Shown: positions 14,283 to 20,960 of the stretch, one piece after another
Layout of the letters: every line of letters begins with the position of its first letter
Numbering within the stretch: position 1 is the first letter of the stretch
Source: JBASRP01 sp044866075
Lineage (GTDB): Bacteria; Actinomycetota; AC-67
Assembly (NCBI GenBank): GCA_044866075.1
Contig: JBIOTQ010000137.1
Location: 1-35,025 of the forward strand
Direction of reading: 5' to 3'
DNA: 35,025 nucleotides
The notes under the pieces: generated by a model
Seen by the model: only the letters and a program-made list of their open reading frames with translations
Database searches by the model: none
What the model was told of the DNA's origin: nothing
Program-made: the position numbers and the translations under genes

Positions 14283-15906
14283 CGACGAACGGCATCAGCA
14301 CGCGCGTTCCCGCGAGGATCTGCGTCGCCGCGGGCTCGAGCTCGCTCTTGAACGTCGGCATGTCCACCGAGGAGAGTGTCAGCGCGATGCTGTGGCCGGC
14401 GGCGAACGTGTGCGCGTACGGCCACAGAGCGAACCGCACGTGGACGTCACCTGCGGGGTCCTGCACCGACATGCACGCGCGGTTGAGGAGCATCGCCGAG
14501 CCGTCGGGAGCGACGTCCCACACCTTCGCGTTGAGCTGGACGAAGCGCACCGCCGTCGTGCGCAGCATCGCATCGACGACCGGGGCGCCGACCATCCGGT
14601 ACGACCCGTTGAGCGGGGCCGAGGTGTACGTCACTGCGTCGAGCGGGTTCGGTGATTCCGGTATCGAGCGGACGAGGTCTCCCATCTGCGGCGCCGGCAG
14701 GCGGCCCGGGATCTCGTTGGCCGCGACCGCGTCGTGGGCGAGGTTGGCGGAGACGGAGTCGTTGACGACCATCCCGACGGCTCCGTTCCCGGCGGGCCGG
14801 GCCGTGAGGAGGCCGCCCGCCCCCGCGTAGAGGGACGTCACGCGCGTTCCTGCCAAAGGCCATGCGGTTGCGCTCTTGCGCACCCAGAGACCGGGGAGGC
14901 CCGGCCCCGTGCGCTCCCAGTACGTGACTCTCGGCGTGCGGCCGCTGCGATAGCCGTGGTCGACGCCGCGCAGGAACTCGTCGATCCACGCGCGCATCGC
15001 CGCCTCCTTCGCGACCTCGTCGGCCGGGAAGTTCGGGCCGGCGGCGTGACCGCCGCTGCCGAACCAGTAGTGGACGGGTATCCTCGCGCGCTCGAGCGGT
15101 TTGAGGATGACCGCGGGGTGGTCGCCGGGGAAGAGCTGGTCCTCCCACGATTGCGTCCAGAAAACGGGAACGCGGCGCCGGATCAGCTGCGCGACGCCGG
15201 CCGTCGGCGAGTGCGCATCGAGCTCCGAGTTCGTCGCGGGGAACGGCCCGATCGGAACGTCTTCGGTGTCGGTGAAGATCGTCGTGCCCCAGCGGACGGC
15301 TGTGGCGTCGTCCGTCTGTGCCTGCGACGCCTTGTACGCGGCGGCGAAGATCGCCAGATCGAACGCGAACTTCGCGCAGTCGTTCGGGTTCAGCGCGCGG
15401 TTCAGGTTCGCGAAGGTGTTTCCGACGGCGGCGACCTTGACGCGCGGGTCGTGCTCGGCCGGCAAGAGCGACTCGCCCCCGCCTTGCGAGTAGCCGTTCA
15501 CCGCCACGCGGTTCGCGTTGATCCGTCGTTTGAAGCGCGCGGCGATCCAGTCAAGCATCTCGGAGAAGTCGCGGGTGGTGCGCGGGCCGAAGAAGTCGAA
15601 CACGCCCTCTGATCCGCCGTGCCCGCGATGCGAGTACGTGAGCAACGCGAAGTTCCCCGTGCGCACGAACGCGAGGCCGTACTTCACGTCGTACTCGTTG
15701 TCCTTGTTCGAGCCGCCGCCGTGCTGGCGAACCACGAGGGGGAAGCCGCCTCGCGGCGGCGATCTCTTGGGGACGTACACCGAGGCCTCGAGCGCGACGC
15801 CGTCGCTCATCTCGACCACGGCGTCCGTTTTCGTGTAGCTCGGGGCGGCGCGGCCCGGCAACGGGACGGCGGCAAGGATCAGGAGGAGGAGGGCGAGACG
15901 TCTCAC
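14275..15906 (-). CDS. Secreted alpha/beta hydrolase, S15 / CocE-NonD peptidase family
   Basis: A 543-aa exported hydrolase. GTG 15906 begins a clean signal peptide (RRLALLLLILAAVPLPGRAA); the frame stays open upstream only because it runs through the tRNA-Phe gene. The alpha/beta hydrolase core has the oxyanion-type RQHGGGSNKD, SHRGHGGSEG and the nucleophile elbow NGYSQGGG with Ser140; a likely histidine lies in WFGSGGHAAGPN and the acid in the WEDQLFPGD region. The C-terminal 200 residues form the jelly-roll domain typical of CocE/X-Pro dipeptidyl-peptidase relatives (GHSIALTLSSVDMPTF). Substrates in the family include cocaine-like esters, cephalosporin esters and proline peptides; none can be assigned. 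It is monocistronic between the palindrome and the tRNA. Confidence 0.85.
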   Translation of the reverse strand: MRRLALLLLILAAVPLPGRAAPSYTKTDAVVEMSDGVALEASVYVPKRSPPRGGFPLVVRQHGGGSNKDNEYDVKYGLAFVRTGNFALLTYSHRGHGGSEGVFDFFGPRTTRDFSEMLDWIAARFKRRINANRVAVNGYSQGGGESLLPAEHDPRVKVAAVGNTFANLNRALNPNDCAKFAFDLAIFAAAYKASQAQTDDATAVRWGTTIFTDTEDVPIGPFPATNSELDAHSPTAGVAQLIRRRVPVFWTQSWEDQLFPGDHPAVILKPLERARIPVHYWFGSGGHAAGPNFPADEVAKEAAMRAWIDEFLRGVDHGYRSGRTPRVTYWERTGPGLPGLWVRKSATAWPLAGTRVTSLYAGAGGLLTARPAGNGAVGMVVNDSVSANLAHDAVAANEIPGRLPAPQMGDLVRSIPESPNPLDAVTYTSAPLNGSYRMVGAPVVDAMLRTTAVRFVQLNAKVWDVAPDGSAMLLNRACMSVQDPAGDVHVRFALWPYAHTFAAGHSIALTLSSVDMPTFKSELEPAATQILAGTRVLMPFVAG

Positions 15907-15962
15907 GCCAGTGAAGATTCGGGACGGGACGCCGGATTCCCTTGGTTTCAAGGAGAGGTGAG

Positions 15963-16035
15963 TGCCCAGGGCCGGAATCGAACCAGCGACACCGGGTTCT
16001 TCAGACCCGTGCTCTGCCAACTGAGCTACCTGGGC
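15963..16035 (-). tRNA. tRNA-Phe (GAA)
   Basis: The minus strand folds into a 73-nt cloverleaf: acceptor GCCCAGG pairs with CCTGGGC, with discriminator A. The D arm contains AGCTCAGTTGGCAGAGC, the anticodon stem-loop CGGGT-CTGAAGA-ACCCG has anticodon GAA, and the T arm contains GGTTCGATTCC. The 3' CCA is not encoded, as is common in actinobacteria. Confidence 0.97.
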
Positions 16036-16236
16036 GGTCGGGTCAGGATACCAGCCGTCGAACTGCGCCCGAGAGCCAGCACCCACCTCGAGCGATCGTT
16101 GCAGCGTTTGCTGCACCAGCGAAGCTGCTTCTTCTTGAGCGGTCGAGAACAAAGCTCACATCGCACGCGAGCACTGTAAGAGCCTCTGGTGACAACAACG
16201 TTCCGGCTCCGTGCCTGGGAGAGGGTTTTGGTTAAA

Positions 16237-16259
16237 GGAAGAGATCCTTTCGTTCTTCC
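16237..16259 (-). terminator. Possible terminator after tRNA-Asp
   Basis: On the minus strand GGAAGA and TCTTCC flank an 11-nt loop and are followed by TTT. It begins 6 nt after the tRNA-Asp 3' end. An alternative pairing, AAAGGA with TCCTTT, overlaps it. The U-run is short. Confidence 0.45.
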
Positions 16260-16265
16260 CGTTTG

Positions 16266-16340
16266 CGCCGGCGACCGGACTTGAACCGGCGACCTTCACC
16301 TTGACAGGGTGACGAGCACTCCAAGCTGCTCCACGCCGGC
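16266..16340 (-). tRNA. tRNA-Asp (GTC)
   Basis: A 75-nt cloverleaf on the minus strand: acceptor GCCGGCG pairs with CGCCGGC, and the discriminator is G as expected for Asp. The anticodon stem-loop TCACC-CTGTCAA-GGTGA gives anticodon GTC, and the T loop is TTCAAGT. CCA is not encoded. It lies upstream of tRNA-Phe on the same strand; the two are separated by 230 bp in which I see only the possible terminator. Confidence 0.96.
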
Positions 16341-16373
16341 GTGCGCGCCACAGTGTACCAAGGCGCTCAGAGC

Positions 16374-16988
16374 TCAGGCGGGCTTCTCGGGCGGACCGAG
16401 GGGGATCGTCGGCGGCGACGGTTCGTGCGGGCGGAACACCTCGACCAGGTTGACGCGCCCGGCCGCCACGCCGTCGAGGGAATCGGCCAGGGCGAGGGCT
16501 TCCTCGTCCGTCTCCGGGAAGCCGGTGAGCCGGATGTACGCCCCGGCACCGTCGAACACGAGCGTCGGTGTCCCGTACACGCCGTGCAGCACGACGGCTT
16601 CCTTGTGCTCGGCGCCGACCTCGGCTGTCCAGCGGTCGCGATCGAACTCCGTCACCCCGGCGTCCTTCGCGATCGCGAGAAGGTCATCCTCGCCGAGCTT
16701 GCGCTCTTCGCCGTGCATCGCTTCGAAGACGGCGTGGTGGTAGCGGGAGAAGTCGGCTTCGCGGACGGCATGCGCGAGCGCGAGGGCGAGGACGGAGACG
16801 CTGGGCTCGGCGCCGGCGCGCAGGTACGGCGGTTCGTCCTCGGGCCGATTGACCTCTTTCAAGGAGAACGTGCGCCAGTCCACGTGGAGGGACGGGCGCG
16901 CGGCGGCGGCCCGGTCGAGCCAGTGCAACGCTCGGTAAGAGTAGCGGCACGTGTAGTCGTAATAGACGGTCAACGTCGCTCGCGTCAC
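16374..16988 (-). CDS. DsbA-family thioredoxin-fold protein (FrnE-like) lacking the CXXC pair
   Basis: A 204-aa DsbA-fold protein related to FrnE and 2-hydroxychromene-2-carboxylate isomerases. The thioredoxin strand VYYDYTCRYSYRALHWL places Cys14 where the first redox cysteine lies, but the fourth position of the motif is Ser17 (CRYS), so disulfide exchange by a CXXC pair is not possible. The cis-proline loop is present (GVYGTPTLVFDG). The helical insertion (about 55-150) is of normal size. There is no signal peptide, so it is cytoplasmic. GTG 16988 follows TAGCAT by 7 nt. It is divergent from the alcohol dehydrogenase gene. A glutathione- or mycothiol-type transferase or isomerase role is more likely than oxidoreductase, but the substrate is unknown. 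Confidence 0.82.
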   Translation of the reverse strand: MTRATLTVYYDYTCRYSYRALHWLDRAAAARPSLHVDWRTFSLKEVNRPEDEPPYLRAGAEPSVSVLALALAHAVREADFSRYHHAVFEAMHGEERKLGEDDLLAIAKDAGVTEFDRDRWTAEVGAEHKEAVVLHGVYGTPTLVFDGAGAYIRLTGFPETDEEALALADSLDGVAAGRVNLVEVFRPHEPSPPTIPLGPPEKPA

Positions 16989-16995
16989 GACGCTG

Positions 16996-17001
16996 ATGCT
17001 A
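16996..17001 (-). promoter_or_regulatory. Putative leaderless promoter -10 box (TAGCAT)
   Basis: TAGCAT on the minus strand ends 7 nt before GTG 16988. There is no Shine-Dalgarno in the interval. Confidence 0.5.
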
Positions 17002-17040
17002 CCGTCACGGCGCGATGTGCGAACGTCGGGGGAGGTAGAG

Positions 17041-18030
17041 GTGCGCGCCGTCCGTCTCACGGCCGCGCGGACGCTCCACGTCGTGGACGTGCCCAAGCCC
17101 AAGCCGGGCCCCGACGACGTCGTGATCCGCGTCGCGTCGTGTGGGATCTGCGGCTCGGACCTGTCGTGCTACAAGACCGGCGTCTACACCGGGTCGGTGC
17201 TCGGCCACGAGTTCGCAGGCTTCATCGAATCGATCGGGAGCGCATCCACGGACTTTCGCGTGGGCCAGCCGGTTCTCGTCGATCCCAAGGTCCCGTGCGG
17301 CGAGTGCCGTGACTGCAAGAGCGGGGCCTCGCATCGGTGCGTGTTCGCTCTCACGTCCGGGCCCGGTGGCATGCGCGACGGAGGGCTCGCTGAGCTCGTG
17401 TCGGTGCCGGAATCGTGCTTGCACCCGCTCCCCGACGGGCTGCGCGTCGAGGACGGTTGCCTGGCCGAGCCTCTCGCCGTCGCCATCCACGGGATCGATC
17501 GCGCCGGCGGCGTTGCTTCGGGGGAAGAGGCGGTCGTCGTCGGGCTCGGCCCCATCGGTCTCCTCACGGTGGCGGCGTTGCGTGCGCGCGGCGCCGGAAC
17601 GATCACCGGCGTCGATCCCGTCGAGGTTCGGCGCGGGCTCGCCCAGGAACTCGGCGCCGATCGCGTCGTGCCCTCCTTGGCGGCGGCGCCGTCGGAGGTG
17701 CCGTTGGTTTTCGAGTGCTCGGGTAAGACGGAGATCTTGCAAGAAGCGACGAACCTCACCGCCGCCGGTGGACGCGTCGCGCTTCTGGGGGTCCCGATCG
17801 GCGAGGCGACCGTCATGCCACTTCCGTGGGTCGCGCGCGAGATCTCGCTCGTGGGGTGCATCGCCTCGGGCCCGGACGATTTCGTGGAGGCCGCCGCGAT
17901 GCTCGCCGCCGATCCGGAGATCGCGCGGATCATCACCCGGCGGGTTCCGCTCGACGAGGTTCCGGCCGTCTTCGAGGAGCTCGTCACCTCCCCCGTCGAC
18001 GGCAAGATCGTCGCCGTCCCCAACGGCTAG
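17041..18030 (+). CDS. Zinc-dependent alcohol dehydrogenase (MDR superfamily)
   Basis: A 329-aa medium-chain dehydrogenase/reductase. The GroES-like N-terminal domain carries the catalytic zinc ligands Cys37 (CGICGSD) and His56-Glu57 (GHE), and the structural zinc loop Cys86, Cys89, Cys92 and Cys100 (CGECRDCKSGASHRC). The Rossmann domain has VVVGLGPIGLLTVAAL. This is the sorbitol/threonine/polyol dehydrogenase-like branch; the exact alcohol cannot be told. GTG 17041 is preceded by GGGAGG at suitable spacing. It is slightly shorter than usual (about 340-350). The next gene, an acyl-CoA dehydrogenase, starts 25 bp downstream but has its own leaderless-type promoter. The divergent DsbA-like gene shares its upstream region. 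Confidence 0.88.
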   Translation: MRAVRLTAARTLHVVDVPKPKPGPDDVVIRVASCGICGSDLSCYKTGVYTGSVLGHEFAGFIESIGSASTDFRVGQPVLVDPKVPCGECRDCKSGASHRCVFALTSGPGGMRDGGLAELVSVPESCLHPLPDGLRVEDGCLAEPLAVAIHGIDRAGGVASGEEAVVVGLGPIGLLTVAALRARGAGTITGVDPVEVRRGLAQELGADRVVPSLAAAPSEVPLVFECSGKTEILQEATNLTAAGGRVALLGVPIGEATVMPLPWVAREISLVGCIASGPDDFVEAAAMLAADPEIARIITRRVPLDEVPAVFEELVTSPVDGKIVAVPNG

Positions 18031-18041
18031 ATCAAGCCGGG

Positions 18042-18047
18042 TAACCT
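18042..18047 (+). promoter_or_regulatory. Putative leaderless promoter -10 box (TAACCT) of the acyl-CoA dehydrogenase
   Basis: TAACCT ends 8 nt before GTG 18056 and is preceded by GGG, as in the vdh box. No Shine-Dalgarno lies between it and the start codon. Confidence 0.5.
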
Positions 18048-18055
18048 GGGGCGCC

Positions 18056-19237
18056 GTGGACTTCACCCTCACCGACGAGCAGAGAGAGCTCCGCCGCGCC
18101 ACGCGCGAGCTGGCCGACAAGGAGTTCCGCCCGCGCGCGGCGCGCTGGGACGAGAACGAAGAGTTCCCATCCGAGTGCCTCGAGATCCTCGGACGTCAGG
18201 GGCTGACCGGGTTGACCGTGCCGGAGAAGTACGGCGGGCTCGGGCTGGGCGACCTCGAGTCGGCGCTCGTCCTCGAGCAGATCGCCCGGGTCTGCCTGTC
18301 GACGGCCGTCGTCTGCCAGTTGTTTTTGAACGGACCGCCCCGCGCTATCGCGGCGTTCGGAAGCGAAGACCTGAAGGAACGCTACCTCCCGCGAATCTCC
18401 TCCGGTGAGTGTCTGGTCGGCATCGGCATGACCGAGCCGGACGCCGGGTCCGCCGCGATGGACATGCGGGCTCGGCTGAAGCGCACCGACGGCGGATGGC
18501 GGCTGGACGCGTACAAGAACATGGTGACCGGTGGGCACAAGGCGGGCGCGTTCTTCGTGGTGACGCGGTTCCCGGCGGACGACCCGTCGCGCGCGCTCGG
18601 CGCGGTGATGGTGCCGGCGGACGCAGCGGGCGTGACGGTGTCGAAGGTGCACAAGAAGATGGGCCTCCGCGGGGCCGCGGAGGCGGAGATCGCGTTCGAC
18701 GACACGCCGGTCGCAGACGAGGACGTCCTTCTGGAAGGCGACCCGGACGGACGAGCGATCCGCACGATCCTCGCGCAGTTCAACCACGAGCGCCTCGGGA
18801 ACTCGGCGATGTGCGTGGGCGTCGCGTCAGGAGCGCTCGACGAGTCGATCCGTTACGCGCAGGAACGCATGATCGGGAAGCAGAGGCTGATCGACATCCA
18901 GGCGATCCAGCACAAGCTGGCCGAGATGGCGACGAAGGTCGACGCGGCGCGTCTGATGGTGTGGCGCGCGGCGACAAGCGGCGAGGAGATCAACGGCATC
19001 CACGAGCCGTCGCCGATCTACGTCGCGAAGGCCAAGTGGTACGCGAACGTGGTCGCGCAAGAGGTCTCCAACGAGGCGATCCAGATCCACGGCGGGTACG
19101 GGTACACGCGCGAGTTCGCCGTCGAGCGGATGTTCCGCGACGTGCGCGGGCTGGCGATCGGTGCGGGAACCGTCGAGGTGCAGAAGAACCTGATCGCGCG
19201 ACTGCTCGACCGGCAGGGAGAGAACGAGGCGCTCTAG
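18056..19237 (+). CDS. Acyl-CoA dehydrogenase
   Basis: A 393-aa FAD acyl-CoA dehydrogenase that introduces the 2,3 double bond into an acyl-CoA and passes electrons to ETF. N-terminal helices begin DFTLTDEQRELRRATREL; the FAD/substrate region has GIGMTEPDAGS and KNMVTGGHKAG; the C-terminal domain has IQIHGGYGYTREFAVERMFRD. The segment that in medium-chain enzymes reads IYEGT with the catalytic Glu reads IGAGTVEVQ here, whereas Glu245 in FNHERLG occupies the place of the catalytic base of isovaleryl-CoA and long-chain dehydrogenases. This suggests branched-chain or long-chain acyl-CoA substrates. The GTG start is set by the -10 box 8 nt upstream. The preceding alcohol dehydrogenase is on the same strand. 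Confidence 0.9.
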   Translation: MDFTLTDEQRELRRATRELADKEFRPRAARWDENEEFPSECLEILGRQGLTGLTVPEKYGGLGLGDLESALVLEQIARVCLSTAVVCQLFLNGPPRAIAAFGSEDLKERYLPRISSGECLVGIGMTEPDAGSAAMDMRARLKRTDGGWRLDAYKNMVTGGHKAGAFFVVTRFPADDPSRALGAVMVPADAAGVTVSKVHKKMGLRGAAEAEIAFDDTPVADEDVLLEGDPDGRAIRTILAQFNHERLGNSAMCVGVASGALDESIRYAQERMIGKQRLIDIQAIQHKLAEMATKVDAARLMVWRAATSGEEINGIHEPSPIYVAKAKWYANVVAQEVSNEAIQIHGGYGYTREFAVERMFRDVRGLAIGAGTVEVQKNLIARLLDRQGENEAL

Positions 19238-19270
19238 ACCAGCGATCGGGTCAACCCGGGTGGGTGGGGA

Positions 19271-19287
19271 GGCCGATAAGGTCGGCC
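19271..19287. terminator. Hairpin between convergent genes
   Basis: GGCCGA and TCGGCC pair around a 5-nt loop in the 51-bp gap between the acyl-CoA dehydrogenase and the opposing orphan gene. It may terminate either transcript; there is no U-run. Confidence 0.4.
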
Positions 19288-19288
19288 G

Positions 19289-20041
19289 CTAACGTCCTAC
19301 TGCTCTGGCCTTGAGCGCGTTGTTGCGGGAGCGGTTCCCATTCTCCGGCGCCGCGGTAACGCGCCGCTTCGCCTTCGTCGCCCGAACGCGCGCGACCTTC
19401 GTGCCGCGCACGGCGTCGGCTCTCTGGGTTGCGCGGTGCACGCGCTCGCGCAGGCGGCCGATGGTCTCCGCCAGGGCGTCGAGCTCGTCGGCCAGCCAGT
19501 CGCGACCGGCCTGGGCGATCGCGACGTCGTCGAGGAGCGACGTGGGCTCGATCCAGCGGCGCACCCCGTCGAGCGAACGGCGCAGGCTGGGGAGCGGGTT
19601 CTCCACGCGTCGCGGGGGTTTCGATGGGGTCGACGTCCGAGACTCGCGCGTGAGGCGATCGACGCTCCACGACCCGCGCTCCGCGCGCTCGAGCCAGGCC
19701 AGCTTGTCGGGCAGGCCTGCGACGCACTGGAAGTGGGAGAACGAGAGATCCGCGAAGCGCGTTCGTGCGTTCGGCTCGTACGACTTCGCGACCCATCGGT
19801 ACCGGCGGATGGTTCCGTACGACTCGCCGATGTCCTCGGCGAAGCGTTGGAGAGCGCCGGAGGCGTAGCGTCGTTCCACCAGCAGAGCGAGGAGGCCGAT
19901 CCGCCACTTCCCGCCGTCCATGGCTCCGCGGGCCGCGCGGCCTTCGGCGACGATCCGGCGCCAGTCGTAGGCGCTGGCCGTGCCCGCGCCGCCGCGCTCT
20001 TCGAGGTCCTCGAAGAAGTCGTCGATAGGGATAGCTCGCAC
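19289..20041 (-). CDS. Hypothetical basic protein with HTH-like and helical domains
   Basis: I do not recognise a named family. The protein (250 aa from GTG 20041; the frame is open to TTG 20134) has a helical segment with a plausible helix-turn-helix (LQRFAEDIGESYGTIRRYRWVA), then the block LSFSHFQCVAGL-PDKLAWLERAER and WSVDRLTRESR, similar in style to helical modules in ParB-like and mobile-element regulators. A second helical region (LADELDALAETIGRLRERVH) could be a coiled coil, and the last 40 residues are a strongly basic, unstructured tail (KVARVRATKAKRRV). DNA binding is likely. The start is uncertain: no Shine-Dalgarno is strong, and the longer N-terminus would translate through two operator-like inverted repeats. 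GTG 20113 is another option. Confidence 0.62.
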   Translation of the reverse strand: MRAIPIDDFFEDLEERGGAGTASAYDWRRIVAEGRAARGAMDGGKWRIGLLALLVERRYASGALQRFAEDIGESYGTIRRYRWVAKSYEPNARTRFADLSFSHFQCVAGLPDKLAWLERAERGSWSVDRLTRESRTSTPSKPPRRVENPLPSLRRSLDGVRRWIEPTSLLDDVAIAQAGRDWLADELDALAETIGRLRERVHRATQRADAVRGTKVARVRATKAKRRVTAAPENGNRSRNNALKARAVGR

Positions 20042-20065
20042 CGGGTTCGCCCCTGTCCCCAGATG

Positions 20066-20079
20066 TGACGCGCGTGTCA
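20066..20079. promoter_or_regulatory. Operator-like inverted repeat, TGAC-N6-GTCA
   Basis: TGACGCGCGTGTCA is a 14-bp near-palindrome just upstream of GTG 20041. On the minus strand it matches 12 of 14 bases of a site at 34399-34412. The form resembles TetR/GntR-type operators. No matching regulator gene is identified. Confidence 0.45.
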
Positions 20080-20088
20080 GTTGTAACA

Positions 20089-20105
20089 CCTGACGGTCCG
20101 TCAGG
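20089..20105. promoter_or_regulatory. Perfect 17-bp operator-like palindrome
   Basis: CCTGACGG, a central T and CCGTCAGG form a perfect 8+1+8 palindrome, 10 bp from the TGAC repeat at 20066-20079. It lies between the methyltransferase stop and the orphan gene start, has no U-run and looks like a TetR-type binding site. Confidence 0.5.
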
Positions 20106-20159
20106 TCAACCACCGGACCGGGACGAGGCGGCAAAAAGAAGGAGCCATCGCGAACGGCG

Positions 20160-20960
20160 CTATCCGGGCAGGCGGTAGACGCGGGGTGCGACCATCACGG
20201 GGAGGTCTCGGGACTCGTCGAGGTCGCCGAAGCGTCGTTCCGCCCACGGACGAACGGCTGCGGCCGCGCTGCGCCGCGTGGCTTCGTCCACGGACCAAGT
20301 GAACGCGAAAGCTCCGTTCTCGAAGAGGGCGAGGATGACAGAGAGAGGCAGGTGGTACGAGCCGGCGACCGGCGGGAGGTCGTGCCCCGGCGCGTCCGAC
20401 TCGGCGAGGACGGCGTCGAGATCGTCGATGGCGGTGATGCCGGGATGCCGCCGCTCGATCCCGGCCTCGGCGATGAAGCGCTGCTCCAGTTCACGCACCG
20501 CCCCGACCCAGCCGCCCCGACGTCGGGGATCGGCGCTGCCGACATCGAACACGAGCGCCCCACCGGGACGGGTGACGCGAACCATTTCGCGCACCGCGTC
20601 GGGCCAGGAAGCGATCAGGTGCAGCACGTGGATGGCGTAGGCGCCTCCGAAGGAGTTGTCTCCGAACGGGAGAGACGTCGCGTCGGCGAGGCAGATGTGG
20701 ACGGGCGTTACGTTCGCTGCGTTCTCGCGGAGCTTGTCGAGCATAGCTCCGGCGATGTCGATGCCGTAGACGTCTATGCCTCGCGCCGCGAGCGGCAGCG
20801 CGATGCGCCCGGTCCCGATGCCGATCTCGAGGTAAGGCCCGGTTCCCAGCTCCGCCGCGATCGCGTCGCACGTGGCGGCGAGGATCTCGGGGGGAAGGCC
20901 GCGCGTTGCGTCGTAGAAGCTCGCGGCGCGATCGAAAGAGATCGAACCCTCGCCCGTCAC
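20160..20960 (-). CDS. SAM-dependent class I methyltransferase
   Basis: A 266-aa Rossmann-fold methyltransferase of the UbiE/Methyltransf_11 type. Motif I is YLEIGIGTGRIALPLA (about 43-58), followed by VYGIDIAGAMLDKLRE as the acidic strand, ADATSLPFGDNSFGGAYAIH for the substrate-side loop and VTRPGGALVFDVG as post-motif III. GTG 20960 overlaps the stop of the upstream acyl-CoA ligase gene by 4 bp (GTGA), so the two are translated from one message. The C-terminal 100 residues, with a cap-like insertion, would set specificity. A small-molecule substrate, perhaps a product of the ligase, is an inference; family members also act on quinones and lipids. Confidence 0.85.
   Translation of the reverse strand: MTGEGSISFDRAASFYDATRGLPPEILAATCDAIAAELGTGPYLEIGIGTGRIALPLAARGIDVYGIDIAGAMLDKLRENAANVTPVHICLADATSLPFGDNSFGGAYAIHVLHLIASWPDAVREMVRVTRPGGALVFDVGSADPRRRGGWVGAVRELEQRFIAEAGIERRHPGITAIDDLDAVLAESDAPGHDLPPVAGSYHLPLSVILALFENGAFAFTWSVDEATRRSAAAAVRPWAERRFGDLDESRDLPVMVAPRVYRLPG

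Noticed and set aside
15907..16152. N-terminal extension of the secreted hydrolase
   Set aside because: It would translate the tRNA-Phe gene and place the signal peptide internally.
17141..18055. Open frame extending the acyl-CoA dehydrogenase upstream
   Set aside because: It is a shadow of the alcohol dehydrogenase gene, with Ser/Arg-rich low-complexity translation; the dehydrogenase family starts at GTG 18056.
20089..20105. The palindrome as a terminator for the methyltransferase operon
   Set aside because: It has a one-base centre and no U-run and lies close to a start region, so an operator is more plausible.
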